Assembly (NCBI GenBank): GCA_017649635.1
Contig: JAGCGM010000136.1
Coordinates: forward strand, 18,644-82,643
DNA: 64,000 nucleotides
Direction: 5' to 3'
From: Paludibacteraceae bacterium
Lineage (GTDB): Bacteria > Bacteroidota > Bacteroidia > Bacteroidales > Paludibacteraceae
Shown here: in pieces, positions 7,935-15,364 of the stretch
How positions within the stretch are numbered: the stretch's first letter is position 1
Layout: each line of letters opens with the position of its first letter
Made by a program: the position numbers and the translations under genes
Notes under the pieces: model-generated
What the model saw: only the letters and a program-made list of their open reading frames with translations
What the model was told of the DNA's origin: nothing
The model's database searches: none

Positions 7935-8658
7935 GCGGCGGATGAAACAAGAAGCGGAGGGGTTGGCGTGTTCCACCCATTCGGGGGAATCGGGCAAGCG
8001 CACGGGAGCCTGACGGAAGCCATGGGACTGGAATATGAAGACTAAGGGTTCGGCCAGACATACGGGACCGCAAGGACGTCGACGGGGTCAATTTCCAAGA
8101 CCATTTAGGAAACAACGGTGGAGGAGAAATACCAAGGTGGATAGAGTGGGGAACGGATTCGGAAAAGCCATGGTTCGCCTGTGGCATCATACCGCCACCG
8201 CCAAGGATTCACAACCCATCAGGAGGGAACCACTAAAGAAAGGGGCTAATACCGGCTTATGGCGATTGCACCGGGAGCGACATCGATGTGACGCGAAGGT
8301 CATGGGGCGTGGAGCATACTTGTATGGACGGAAGGGATTTGCTGTCATGGTTCGGAATGTCAGGGTCATCGACCGACGGCCTACGGCCTACAAAGCCGTA
8401 TCGGGTCAGGCTAAAAGTCGTATATCCGGTGAAAACAGGGATGGCATGGGATAGAGATGCCGTATTTGCGTGGTTTTGTGAAGCAAAAACACCCTAACAC
8501 GGCAGAAATATCATTGGTTTGCATGAAAGTGGTTTTACCTGTTTGAAAGCCCACACTTTCATGGGGGACCCGCGAATCCTGCGCATGACGGACAACATTA
8601 TCCGTCATCCCCGGATTCACGGAACCTTTGGAAGTCCGAAGCGGATGCTTTCAGTATA
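7935..8658. other. Intergenic stretch without a convincing gene
   Basis: About 720 bp of fairly GC-rich DNA downstream of the rightward -7 element of repeat copy 1. The longest plus-strand frame (8035-8454) gives an arginine-rich, low-quality product with no family likeness and no leader, so I do not call it. Several short inverted repeats are visible, for example around CGACGGCCTACGGCC at 8370. It could hold an untranslated RNA or a decayed gene. Confidence 0.5.
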
Positions 8659-8886
8659 TCATTGCGTGATGTAATCAAGTGATTCGCGGCATTGGCCATC
8701 GCACCTATCGAACGAGACAACCACGATGGTTTGTCCGAGCTCTTCGAGCGTCCTTCCAAGCCTTGCCTTCATCTTATCGGCAATTTCAATGGCCCTGTCG
8801 AAGTTCTTCGTCTTCAGAAGCCTCATTATCTTGGGGAGTCCAGGTTCGAACTCCGTCACTATCACATTGTAAGTTCTTGCTTCCAT
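8659..8886 (-). CDS. Small hypothetical protein (75 aa)
   Basis: MEARTYNVIVTEFEPGLPKI opens a 75-residue soluble protein with a likely beta-hairpin followed by helices (FDRAIEIADKMKARLGRTLEEL). No family is recognised. It has its own copy of the 220-bp upstream repeat (8904-9117), as the two SSB-like genes do, so it is probably controlled with them. Good codon use and the conserved upstream block support it as real. Confidence 0.65.
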   Translation of the reverse strand: MEARTYNVIVTEFEPGLPKIMRLLKTKNFDRAIEIADKMKARLGRTLEELGQTIVVVSFDRCDGQCRESLDYITQ

Positions 8887-8903
8887 ATCGCATTAGTTTA
8901 AAG

Positions 8904-9117
8904 AAGTTAAACAATCAATTTTTACGGTGCCCCAAAAGATCAGCAGGAGGCTGGCGGGCAAAGAGAACGCCGGGAATACTCTTTTTTTATGAGGGACGAT
9001 GAAAAAAAGGAAGATTATCGGGAAGAGCCTATTTGCAGGCGGAGGAACGGAGCGGACCAGAAAACTGCGAACTATCTTTGCGACGGAAAAATATTGTGTA
9101 TTGACTTCGGCCGAAAA
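8904..9117. repeat. 220-bp upstream repeat, copy 2
   Basis: Second copy of the block described at 7711, upstream of the 75-aa gene. Differences include CAGCAGG for TAGCAGG, GAACGCCGGG for GAATACCGGA and loss of the last 15 bp. The rightward TATCTTTG element is conserved. Confidence 0.85.
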
Positions 9118-9241
9118 CGGATATGGAAGCCTCCGGGAACGAGATGGTTGACGGTGAAGCGTTGGATACTTCCGATGAGACTCCCTACGGGAAGACGATA
9201 CAAATGTGGGCGGTTGCCGTCCGCATAGGGCTTGGAGAAAG

Positions 9242-9258
9242 TTAGGGAGGGGGAGAGT
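9242..9258 (+). repeat. Dispersed G-rich motif, copy 2
   Basis: TTAGGGAGGGGGAGAGT in the gap between repeat copy 2 and the promoter at 9322. The surrounding 9118-9321 holds no gene that I can support. Confidence 0.8.
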
Positions 9259-9321
9259 GGTTTGTCCGGGTGCGATGGCTGGACAGGTGGTTCCGTCAGG
9301 TGAAAATAGGTCGATGAAAAG

Positions 9322-9352
9322 TTTGAAATGAAAAAAAATTCTCGTAAATTTG
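9322..9352 (+). promoter_or_regulatory. Bacteroidetes-type promoter (TTTG-N19-TAAATTTG)
   Basis: -33 TTTG at 9322-9325, a 19-bp spacer, and -7 TAAATTTG at 9345-9352, an exact match to the Bacteroidetes primary-sigma consensus. The start codon at 9376 follows after 23 bp. The stretch TAAATTTGGGAAATTAATAAAA also occurs before the coupling-protein gene (minus strand near 53010-53033). Confidence 0.8.
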
Positions 9353-9375
9353 GGAAATTAATAAAATTTTCAGTT

Positions 9376-9708
9376 ATGAGTAATATAGAAAACGTAATAA
9401 AATTTTTTGGAGGCAATGATGGCAGCATCAGCTGCAAGGTGACTTACACGACTCTCTCGGACAGCGACGAGGTGGTTCTGAGGGATGAACCGATAACGTT
9501 GTGCCTGGACGGCGACGGCGTCGTCTATATGTTCATGGCGCGTAAGGAGAAGACGGACTACATAGGACGTGACGGACAATGCTTCGGCTGCTTCATCCCG
9601 CGTTGGCAGGAGTTCCTCTATGACCAGACGAGGGACGAACTGACCATCACGGGTAAGGGTAACGGCACGAAGAAGGATTACAGGGCTGTTATCCGCAAGT
9701 GCGAATGA
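9376..9708 (+). CDS. Hypothetical protein (110 aa)
   Basis: The ATG at 9376 follows a perfect promoter and an AAAATTTTCAGTT leader, so this start is preferred to an upstream in-frame one at 9328. The 110-residue protein is beta-rich (ISCKVTYTTLSDSDEVVLRDE, then DGDGVVYMFMARKEKTDY) with no signal peptide and no recognised family. It is followed 32 bp later by another small gene in the same direction. Confidence 0.7.
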   Translation: MSNIENVIKFFGGNDGSISCKVTYTTLSDSDEVVLRDEPITLCLDGDGVVYMFMARKEKTDYIGRDGQCFGCFIPRWQEFLYDQTRDELTITGKGNGTKKDYRAVIRKCE

Positions 9709-9740
9709 GAGATAGTTTGTGGAATTAAAAAAATGTAATC

Positions 9741-9935
9741 ATGGGAAGAGCGAAGATCACAAAGAAAGATTTGGAGAAGATCAGTCAATATTACCATCAT
9801 AGCGCATACACGAGGAAGGAAGATTTTAATGAATCGGAAGATTACGATATTGAAGCGTATGCCGGTAGGTTCGGAATTGGGATTAAGGTTTGGGTGCCAA
9901 AATCAAACGAATACCAATACTACATATTTAAATAA
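9741..9935 (+). CDS. Small hypothetical protein (64 aa)
   Basis: MGRAKITKKDLEKISQYYHHS begins a 64-residue protein, basic at the start and acidic in the middle, with no recognised domain. It lies 32 bp after the 110-aa gene and probably shares its promoter. It ends 13 bp from the end of the convergent gene at 9949. Confidence 0.6.
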   Translation: MGRAKITKKDLEKISQYYHHSAYTRKEDFNESEDYDIEAYAGRFGIGIKVWVPKSNEYQYYIFK

Positions 9936-9948
9936 GATGATGGATGAC

Positions 9949-10515
9949 TTATAGGTCATCCATCATTGTTTTCTTTTTTGCCTGTTCGTGTTGGTTGTCA
10001 TAGTAATTGATCACAACCGATGCCGTATTGTAGTTCACTTTTGCCATGGTAAGGATTACACCACCGTTCTGAGTTTTGAATTTAGATGCATATGTACATT
10101 CATCGTTTAGTATCGCATGGAATCTCAGATAATCGTCTCCGGGCTCCCTATCAGAGAATTCTTCAATTGTTTCAGGCGTTCCGTATTTTTCCGTGAGCAT
10201 ATCCACAAGGGAGTAATACCTGTTTGTTATGGAGTTCCAGGTTCTCTGCTCGGGGAACATGACAGCCACGGATGAAACATTACCCTTTTCGGCATATACG
10301 ATGACTAAACAATCGTCGTATGTCGCGAATTTGCCTTTTAGGGCGGCGGCACCTTGTTCCGTTTTCACAAGTGTGTATCCCTTGCCTTTTAGTTTTTGTA
10401 CAAAGGCGTTCAGAGGCCCCTGCATGGGGATTCCCTTGAAGGTCATGTGATCGCCTTGGGCGAAGGTTACCATCGCCATGAGGGCGAAGGCCAGTGTGAA
10501 AAGCAATTTTCTCAT
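9949..10515 (-). CDS. Exported hypothetical protein (188 aa)
   Basis: The protein has a clear signal peptide (MRKLLFTLAFALMAMVTFAQ). The remaining 168 residues form a small periplasmic or secreted domain (FKGIPMQGPLNAFVQKLKGKGY, then YYSLVDMLTEKYGTPE) of a kind common in Bacteroidetes but not named here. A -7 element TATCTTTG lies on the minus strand near 10555, about 45 bp upstream of the start, so the gene has its own promoter. It converges on the 64-aa gene. Confidence 0.8.
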   Translation of the reverse strand: MRKLLFTLAFALMAMVTFAQGDHMTFKGIPMQGPLNAFVQKLKGKGYTLVKTEQGAAALKGKFATYDDCLVIVYAEKGNVSSVAVMFPEQRTWNSITNRYYSLVDMLTEKYGTPETIEEFSDREPGDDYLRFHAILNDECTYASKFKTQNGGVILTMAKVNYNTASVVINYYDNQHEQAKKKTMMDDL

Positions 10516-10714
10516 GATGTGTGTTTCTTATGTGAGTAATTCTAAGTCCTTGGCGCAAAGATATAACATTTTTATTTGTAGATAAAATTGTTATATTCGC
10601 GACATGTAGTTTATAACTTACTTAAATTAGGCCGAAGGGTTATGTGAATAAGTCCAAGCCGTTAACACATTATTGTGTCTATTTTTATTTTCAAGGAAAA
10701 CGAATCTATTATGC

Positions 10715-10744
10715 AAAAAAGGGAAGGAGAGCCTTCCCTTTTTT
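10715..10744 (+). terminator. Perfect 13-bp terminator hairpin
   Basis: AAAAAAGGGAAGG pairs perfectly with CCTTCCCTTTTTT around the loop AGAG. Because the stem ends in A and T runs it can stop transcription both ways. It separates the gap after the exported-protein gene from the next plus-strand gene. What it terminates on the plus strand is not clear, since no gene lies in 10516-10714; an untranslated transcript there is possible. Confidence 0.75.
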
Positions 10745-10809
10745 GTGTCGAGATTATTAACTTTGCGCACAAAACAAATTAGGACTATTCAATAATTAAA
10801 AAATAAGGT

Positions 10810-11154
10810 ATGAAAAGGGTATTGTTATTATTGTTGACACTTTCATTAAGTGCAATGGCGTTCGCCACCGAATACGATGTTGTAAATTTCTACGAGAAGA
10901 AGAGTCTCCCATCCGGGGCGAAAGTGCTTGATTCGTATAATAATGTGGAAGACGCGGAAACGATTCTTGTTGAGACAAAAATGAATGCAGGCAAATATGT
11001 TGTCAAATTAAGAAGACTCGATACGAATTTTTATGAGGTGATTGATACTAATATTGTAATAGAGACAAGATATTGCAACGAGTATGCCAGTTACAAAGAG
11101 GTTGTTTTGATCATAGAAGGTTATGGATGGAAAAAAGGGAAAGTGGTATTTTGA
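10810..11154 (+). CDS. Exported hypothetical protein (114 aa)
   Basis: The signal peptide MKRVLLLLLTLSLSAMAFA is followed by about 95 residues of beta-rich sequence with paired tyrosines (NFYEVIDTN, then YCNEYASYKE). No family is recognised. A -7 element (TAACTTTG near 10758) lies about 45 bp upstream. The gene is more AT-rich than topB. The next gene, DUF1643, starts 29 bp after its stop and is probably cotranscribed. Confidence 0.75.
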   Translation: MKRVLLLLLTLSLSAMAFATEYDVVNFYEKKSLPSGAKVLDSYNNVEDAETILVETKMNAGKYVVKLRRLDTNFYEVIDTNIVIETRYCNEYASYKEVVLIIEGYGWKKGKVVF

Positions 11155-11183
11155 ATGTATTTTGAATGTAAAAGATTTGAATT

Positions 11184-11678
11184 ATGGAATACCATCCTGA
11201 AATGATTGGGGACAAGAATAACGTACGTTACGCTCTTGTCCAAAAAGGGAAGGAAAAGACCTTGTACGTAATAGGGTTGAATCCCAGCACGGCCGATGAC
11301 ACGAGAAAGGATCCGACAATGACCAGAGTATTGAGATTTGCCGAGGATAACGGGTTTGATGGGTATGTAATGTTAAATCTATACCCTCAAAGGTCCACAA
11401 GTCCCGATAATATGGATAAGAAGGTCAATGAAGATTTTTATCAGAAAAATCTTCTGTACATTGAAGACTTCCTTTCGAAAGAAGATACTCCGGTGGTCTT
11501 GCTCTGCTACGGCACAAAAATTCATACAAGAGATTATCTACATGATAGCTTGGCGAAAATTAAAGAGATTGGAAAAAAATATAATGTGCAATGGAAGTGT
11601 ATTGGAATAACCAAAGGAGGGGATCCGAAACATCCTTCGAGAGCAGGATATGGGGTATTTATCGACTATGACTTATAA
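11184..11678 (+). CDS. DUF1643 family protein
   Basis: 164 residues with the DUF1643 hallmark LYVIGLNPSTADDTRKDPTMTRV followed by GYVMLNLYPQRSTSP. The family is frequent on phages and plasmids and its biochemical role is not established; a nucleotide- or nucleic-acid-linked function has been supposed. It follows a small exported-protein gene and ends at a strong terminator, so the two genes are a transcription unit. Confidence 0.85.
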   Translation: MEYHPEMIGDKNNVRYALVQKGKEKTLYVIGLNPSTADDTRKDPTMTRVLRFAEDNGFDGYVMLNLYPQRSTSPDNMDKKVNEDFYQKNLLYIEDFLSKEDTPVVLLCYGTKIHTRDYLHDSLAKIKEIGKKYNVQWKCIGITKGGDPKHPSRAGYGVFIDYDL

Positions 11679-11700
11679 GCGTCTTGAATAGAAAAACAGA

Positions 11701-11725
11701 GGGTGTACCGGAACGATACACCCTT
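11701..11725 (+). terminator. Terminator after DUF1643 gene
   Basis: GGGTGTA pairs with TACACCC around a 9-nt loop, followed by TTGTTTGTTTTT. It lies 23 bp after the stop and just before the end of the convergent gene at 11734. Confidence 0.8.
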
Positions 11726-11733
11726 GTTTGTTT

Positions 11734-12162
11734 TTAGAGATAGTTAAAGTAGTCCGAGACATTCGTCAACGCATTGCGGAGAGTGGTCTCGTCCCAATAA
11801 AAGTCGAGGTTGAGTCCCGGTATGCTCTTGAGCTCGGAGAGTGAGAGATAACCGAATTCGGCCATTTCGTAGTCACCGTTCAGGATGGCATACCCGAACA
11901 TATCGTTTCCGTCCCGCTCCGTCACGAAGAAATCGGTCGCGCCGACGAAGTAGTGGGCATATACGATCGCATCATACGCCAGCTTATCCTGGGAGTAGAT
12001 TTTCGGAAGCTTCAGCAGGGTATCGCCGAGCGCCTCCAGCCTGCTTGCGTATTCTTCCCAAGCACCTTCGACGATTGGTTTTTGGCAATCGCACATCATT
12101 TGCATACTCGCCTTTTGGGCGTTTGTCAATCTTTGGGCTGTCGCCATTGTCATTGTTTCCAT
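11734..12162 (-). CDS. DUF2958-like plasmid protein
   Basis: The start at 12162 (METMTMATAQRL) follows an AAATTTTAAAG leader and is preferred to a longer frame. In the 142-residue product the part AIVYAHYFVGATDFFVTERDGNDMFGYAI, then FGYLSLSELKSI, matches the pattern of DUF2958 proteins of plasmids and integrative elements (target in motion, FGY, GYxSLxEL). Function is unknown for the family. An N-terminal helical part (residues 1-60) is extra. It is a single gene with its own leader. Confidence 0.7.
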   Translation of the reverse strand: METMTMATAQRLTNAQKASMQMMCDCQKPIVEGAWEEYASRLEALGDTLLKLPKIYSQDKLAYDAIVYAHYFVGATDFFVTERDGNDMFGYAILNGDYEMAEFGYLSLSELKSIPGLNLDFYWDETTLRNALTNVSDYFNYL

Positions 12163-12630
12163 ATGAATAAATTTTAAAGGGTTAAAAAAACTTGTCCGGT
12201 TAATTCCGAACCTTAACGGCACGGTCCATTAGACGACCGCTAAGACGATACGGGCAAGGATGGACGGTCAAAATACTACCCCTTGGGGTGGAGATTTTCG
12301 CCGGGCACCGGAGGCTTGTCCTTGAACGTTTCGGATGGTCGTCTGACCTTTGTGACGGTATGGTTACGGGTTAGGACATAGTTTCCCTGAAAATTATCGG
12401 GAACATGGATGGCATCGGATGGCCATTGAACAAAACGAAAGGGTAACGAGTCGGATGTGCGTCAAACCAGGTTGGTGCGTTAGGGAGTAGTGGGTGGATG
12501 GGAACAGGCGCTGGGGCCATGGGGGATATGGAACGGACAATCGTCCGGGAAGCGTACGATGCGGACCGCCCACCGTTGGGTGAACTTCACGTTTGTGGAC
12601 GGAATTGTTTCGGGATTGGCTGGAAATGAC
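12163..12630. other. Intergenic stretch without a gene
   Basis: About 470 bp, moderately GC-rich, in which no frame has a plausible leader or product. It contains a weak version of the G-rich motif (TTAGGGAGTAGTGGGTGG near 12480) and small inverted repeats (for example GGACGGTC with GACCGTCC-like partners). It ends at the promoter of a candidate small RNA. Confidence 0.5.
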
Positions 12631-12638
12631 TATATTTG
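12608..12638 (+). promoter_or_regulatory. Promoter of candidate small RNA
   Basis: TTTC at 12608-12611, 19 bp, then TATATTTG at 12631-12638. This is one mismatch from the Bacteroidetes consensus. No coding frame follows; a hairpin, a short linker and a terminator do. Confidence 0.6.
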
Positions 12639-12644
12639 CATCGA

Positions 12645-12718
12645 GGTCATACCGGCTATGCCGGTAATTTAATGTTTTCATGTGCAGGTGAACCGTGAGG
12701 CCCATCTGCTTTTTTTTA
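12645..12718 (+). ncRNA. Candidate small RNA with terminator
   Basis: Downstream of the promoter the sequence has a 5' hairpin (ACCGGC-TAT-GCCGGT), an unpaired linker containing TTTAATGTTTTCATG, then a terminator (GCAGGTG paired with CATCTGC) and eight T residues. The linker shares TTTAATGTT with the candidate RNA at 34695, which is the complement of the leader core AACATTAAA found before many plasmid genes. About 74 nt long. No reading frame; the RNA is inferred, not shown. Confidence 0.5.
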
Positions 12719-12728
12719 TGACCGGAAC

Positions 12729-12758
12729 AAAAAAAGGGTGGCCATCCGACCACCCCTT
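12729..12758 (-). terminator. Terminator of the histone-like gene
   Basis: On the minus strand GGGGTGG pairs with CCACCC around TCGGATGG, followed by seven T residues. It lies 20 bp after the stop of the Hc1-like gene. Confidence 0.75.
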
Positions 12759-12778
12759 GTGACGATAAAACGGCAAGC

Positions 12779-12955
12779 TTATTTCTTTGACTCATCCAAA
12801 GATGCCTTGCGGAACTCCTTCATGAGTTTCTCGATGTCAAGGCTCGCCTTGCGTGCCCTCGTACCTGCGGCTTTGTTGCCGTTCTCGATCTGTGCGGCCG
12901 CATCCTTCTGGAATGCCTCGTATGCCGCATTGATTTTCTCTACAATTTCCTTCAT
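12779..12955 (-). CDS. Histone H1-like (Hc1-type) DNA-binding protein
   Basis: The 58-residue protein MKEIVEKINAAYEAFQKDAA, continuing NGNKAAGTRARKASLDIEKLMKEFRKASL, is a clear match in pattern to the small Bacteroidetes Hc1/histone-H1-like proteins, which bind and compact DNA. The start at 12955 is chosen over the in-frame ATG four codons upstream because it gives the family N-terminus and follows an AT-rich leader. A plasmid copy may act as a 'stealth' nucleoid protein that limits the effect of plasmid AT-rich DNA on host regulation. Confidence 0.85.
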   Translation of the reverse strand: MKEIVEKINAAYEAFQKDAAAQIENGNKAAGTRARKASLDIEKLMKEFRKASLDESKK

Positions 12956-13032
12956 ATGGTTACACATTAATTATATTGTCAAACAAAATTAAGGAAAATT
13001 TCTGTCATAGCCATGCCTATACCCAACTTCCT

Positions 13033-13049
13033 TTAGGGAGGGGGAAAGC
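13033..13049 (+). repeat. Dispersed G-rich motif, copy 3
   Basis: TTAGGGAGGGGGAAAGC, three bases from consensus, between the Hc1-like gene and the end of the phosphoribosyltransferase gene. Confidence 0.7.
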
Positions 13050-13052
13050 ATA

Positions 13053-13547
13053 TTAGTCTGTACAGAAACAGGGAATCATTCCATCTTTAGGGAATAGGTT
13101 CCTGCTTACCCTGCTGGCTTTCGAATATACCAGACCTAATCCGCGTCCGAAGACATCGAAAGCCGCTTTCATCGTGACGCCCGTGTCGCAGACGTTGTCC
13201 ACGAAGCAGGGGGTCAGGTCTATGTCGCCTGTCTTGTGGAATCCCATGTCCTCGACATGGAGTGGATGGCCCTGCTTTTTTGCGAGATAGTTGGATTCGC
13301 GGTTGCTGCCTTTCAGTATGTCGGCTACAGGCGTGCCCGTCAGACGGGCTATCTCGTCGGCAAGGCGCAGCGTGCTGGTGGCATAACCGTAACGGGATGG
13401 GATGGGAACCAGGATTGAATCGGAAGGCACAAGCTGGCACATGCGCTCGGCCATGATCCTGATGGCTTCCTCATCGCCATCTTTGACTAGGTGGCAGAGT
13501 TTCCGGCTGTCACCTTGATAGTAATATGTCGTGAATAGTATTTTCAT
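13053..13547 (-). CDS. ComF-like phosphoribosyltransferase-domain protein
   Basis: 164 residues with the type I phosphoribosyltransferase PRPP-binding loop CFVDNVCDTGVTMKAAFDVF (two acidic positions, then TGVT) and an upstream substrate region LVPIPSRYGYATSTLRLADEI like ComF and related proteins. Members use PRPP or bind nucleotides. On plasmids the substrate is unknown. It is the last gene of a minus-strand operon that starts with the SSB-like gene at 14475. A second, unrelated phosphoribosyltransferase is encoded at 28743. Confidence 0.8.
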   Translation of the reverse strand: MKILFTTYYYQGDSRKLCHLVKDGDEEAIRIMAERMCQLVPSDSILVPIPSRYGYATSTLRLADEIARLTGTPVADILKGSNRESNYLAKKQGHPLHVEDMGFHKTGDIDLTPCFVDNVCDTGVTMKAAFDVFGRGLGLVYSKASRVSRNLFPKDGMIPCFCTD

Positions 13548-13565
13548 ATGAAGGATATTTTAAGG

Positions 13566-13829
13566 TTACCGGAATAGTTGTTTGATGGTGCTGACGCCGT
13601 TGAGAACCTCGACATCGTAACCGATTTGGTTCTCCAGCTCGTCGAGCAGGGTTTCGTACTCGCGTCGCTGTGCGACTCTGCAGCAGTCGGTCACCCAGTC
13701 ATGGGAGTATTGGCTATGTTGGCCGACATGTGAGTAACACAGGTTGCTTGACGGACATACCGCCGTCACATCGTTGTATCTTTTGTCCACGACGAACAAG
13801 AATGATATGTTTACTTTAGGTCTATTCAT
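13566..13829 (-). CDS. Small hypothetical protein (87 aa)
   Basis: MNRPKVNISFLFVVDKRYND opens an 87-residue protein. It has several cysteines and histidines (CPSSNLCYSHVGQHSQYSHDW, CC) that could bind metal, then a helical end (EYETLLDELENQIGYDVEVL). No family is recognised. It lies between two other small genes of the operon, and its leader holds a GAAA-capped hairpin (13846-13869). Confidence 0.65.
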   Translation of the reverse strand: MNRPKVNISFLFVVDKRYNDVTAVCPSSNLCYSHVGQHSQYSHDWVTDCCRVAQRREYETLLDELENQIGYDVEVLNGVSTIKQLFR

Positions 13830-13845
13830 GATGACTTAATTTTAT

Positions 13846-13869
13846 GGAAGTCCCCTTTCGGGGACCTCC
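13846..13869 (-). promoter_or_regulatory. GAAA-capped leader hairpin, copy 2
   Basis: Identical to the hairpin at 7329: GGAGGTCCCC, loop GAAA, GGGGACTTCC on the minus strand, again with AGGAGG in the 5' arm. It lies between the 69-aa and 87-aa genes. Confidence 0.65.
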
Positions 13870-13872
13870 TGG

Positions 13873-14082
13873 TTATAATTCCCCCGCTTGGCGGAGATTT
13901 TCGAAATCGGATGAGAAAGTCAATACCACATAGTTTGTCTTCGACTCCTCCTCCACGTGAGAGTAGATCGAATTTTTGTACCTGGCTTTGTACATTGCCG
14001 CTACAAGTTTCAGCATCTCCGGATCTTCGAAGAAGGCGTTCAGAACTAAGTTTCTGTTACAAATGACCGATAAATTCCACAT
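13873..14082 (-). CDS. Small hypothetical protein (69 aa)
   Basis: MWNLSVICNRNLVLNAFFED begins a 69-residue protein of mixed alpha and beta character (MLKLVAAMYKARYKNS, then TNYVVLTFSSDFENL). No family is recognised; the size and pattern would suit a small DNA- or protein-binding factor. It is the second gene of the operon, with a leader hairpin at 14098-14121 and another at 13846-13869 after its stop. Confidence 0.65.
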   Translation of the reverse strand: MWNLSVICNRNLVLNAFFEDPEMLKLVAAMYKARYKNSIYSHVEEESKTNYVVLTFSSDFENLRQAGEL

Positions 14083-14097
14083 GATGATAAGTTTTAT

Positions 14098-14121
14098 GGA
14101 AGATCCCTTTCGGGACCTTCC
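14098..14121 (-). promoter_or_regulatory. GAAA-capped leader hairpin, copy 3
   Basis: GGAAGGTCCC, loop GAAA, GGGATCTTCC on the minus strand. Compared with copies 1 and 2 the stem bases differ but pairing is kept, which supports an RNA structure under selection. It lies between the SSB-like gene and the 69-aa gene. Confidence 0.65.
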
Positions 14122-14130
14122 TGTTAGACA

Positions 14131-14475
14131 TTATTTTTCCTCCGTTGATTCAATCTCCTCGACAGGGTAGAATTTCTTGGCCACCAAGATCACCCTGTTT
14201 TGTTTCTGGCCGTTCTTGTCCGTCCACTCCTCGGGTTTGAATGTCCCCTCGATCGTGACGATGGAACCTTTCGTGAGGACCTTAAAGGCTTCCAAGGATT
14301 GCTCCTTCTCCGCCCATGCCTCGGCATTGAGGAAAGCCGACGTCCTTTCGTTGGTTGTCTTGTCGAACTTCGCCACCGAAAGCGCAAAGCGGCATACACA
14401 TTTGTTTTTTAACGCACGGACCTCTGAGTATCCGATGTAACCTGAAATCTTGAAACTGTTTTGAAAGTTTTTCAT
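14131..14475 (-). CDS. SSB-like OB-fold protein, second copy
   Basis: 114 residues from the ATG at 14475 (MKNFQNSFKISGYIGYSEVR), chosen because it follows the same leader as the SSB-like gene at 7694; a longer frame from 14502 runs into the repeat. The pattern CRFALSVAKF, NAEAWAEKEQ, GSIVTIEGTFKPEEWTDKNG parallels the 110-aa SSB-like protein, so the two are paralogues. It lacks a PF tip. It heads an operon of four small genes ending in a phosphoribosyltransferase. Confidence 0.85.
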   Translation of the reverse strand: MKNFQNSFKISGYIGYSEVRALKNKCVCRFALSVAKFDKTTNERTSAFLNAEAWAEKEQSLEAFKVLTKGSIVTIEGTFKPEEWTDKNGQKQNRVILVAKKFYPVEEIESTEEK

Positions 14476-14491
14476 ATCACTAAAATTTAAG

Positions 14492-14716
14492 AAGTTAAAC
14501 AATCAATTTTTACGGTGCCCCAAAAGATTAGCAGGAGGCTGGCGGGCAAAGAGAATACCGGAAATACTCTTTTTATGAGGCACGATGAAAAAGGAAGATT
14601 TTTGGGAAGAGTCTATTTGCGGGCGGAGGGGTAACGAAGCGTACCAGAAAACTGCGAACTATCTTTGCGACGGAAAAATATTGTGTATTGACTTCGGCCG
14701 AAAATTTGATGTGAAA
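14492..14716. repeat. 220-bp upstream repeat, copy 3
   Basis: Third copy of the block described at 7711, upstream of the second SSB-like gene. It carries its own small changes (GGGTAACGAAGCG, a shorter T run) and keeps the rightward TATCTTTG element. Confidence 0.85.
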
Positions 14717-15364
14717 ACGCCGCAGGGGAAACAGTCAGATGAAATGGTTAGGGTACTCTTGCCGCCATAAACAAGTGGGATTGTATGCTCCTTACTCGGT
14801 GCGGATGGTGACAACCATAGGACTAAGGCGCAATGTCGTCCAGGCATTGGAGAATGAACCATGGAATGGCCGCCTGCCGCTGTGTTCCGGTCACGGGGGG
14901 ACAACATGGGGATGTGTGGACGGTCCGGACAGTACAGGGTAGGGGCTTGGCAAGAAATCCCGTCGAGGGGTCAACGGAGGTCATGGCAAGGAAGGTCCGG
15001 GATCGCACCATATCGAATCACCGGAATTTGACGTTTGTGGTGAAACTGTTCGCCTTCGGCCGATGATTTTTGATGGATATGCCGCATGACTGCAGTAATA
15101 TGAGAAAATCAGATTTTATCGAGCATGGAGCGTTAGGGAGGGGGAGAGTGGGGACTTGGATCCAGAGCTTTGCGGATGAGGGAAATGCAAGGGGAGGAAA
15201 ATAAGTTGGGCCGGAAAGAAACTGACATTAAGTCATCCGGACAATGACAAAGTATGTCAAAATGTAGGTTTATTCTGTTTTGACTATTAACGGCATACGG
15301 TTTGATATAGGTAGGATAGGGAAGCAATGTTTTTACATAGTTGAATTAATATAAAATACTTCAT
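14717..15364. other. Intergenic stretch without a gene
   Basis: About 650 bp to the right of repeat copy 3. Frames here give poor, arginine-rich products without leaders. One G-rich motif (TTAGGGAGGGGGAGAGT) lies at 15133-15149. The last 150 bp are AT-rich and lead into the gene at 15365, but no clear TTTG/TAnnTTTG pair is visible there. Confidence 0.5.

Noticed and set aside
8035-8454. 139-aa plus-strand frame after repeat copy 1
   Set aside because: Arginine-rich product, no leader and no codon bias; it looks like a chance frame.
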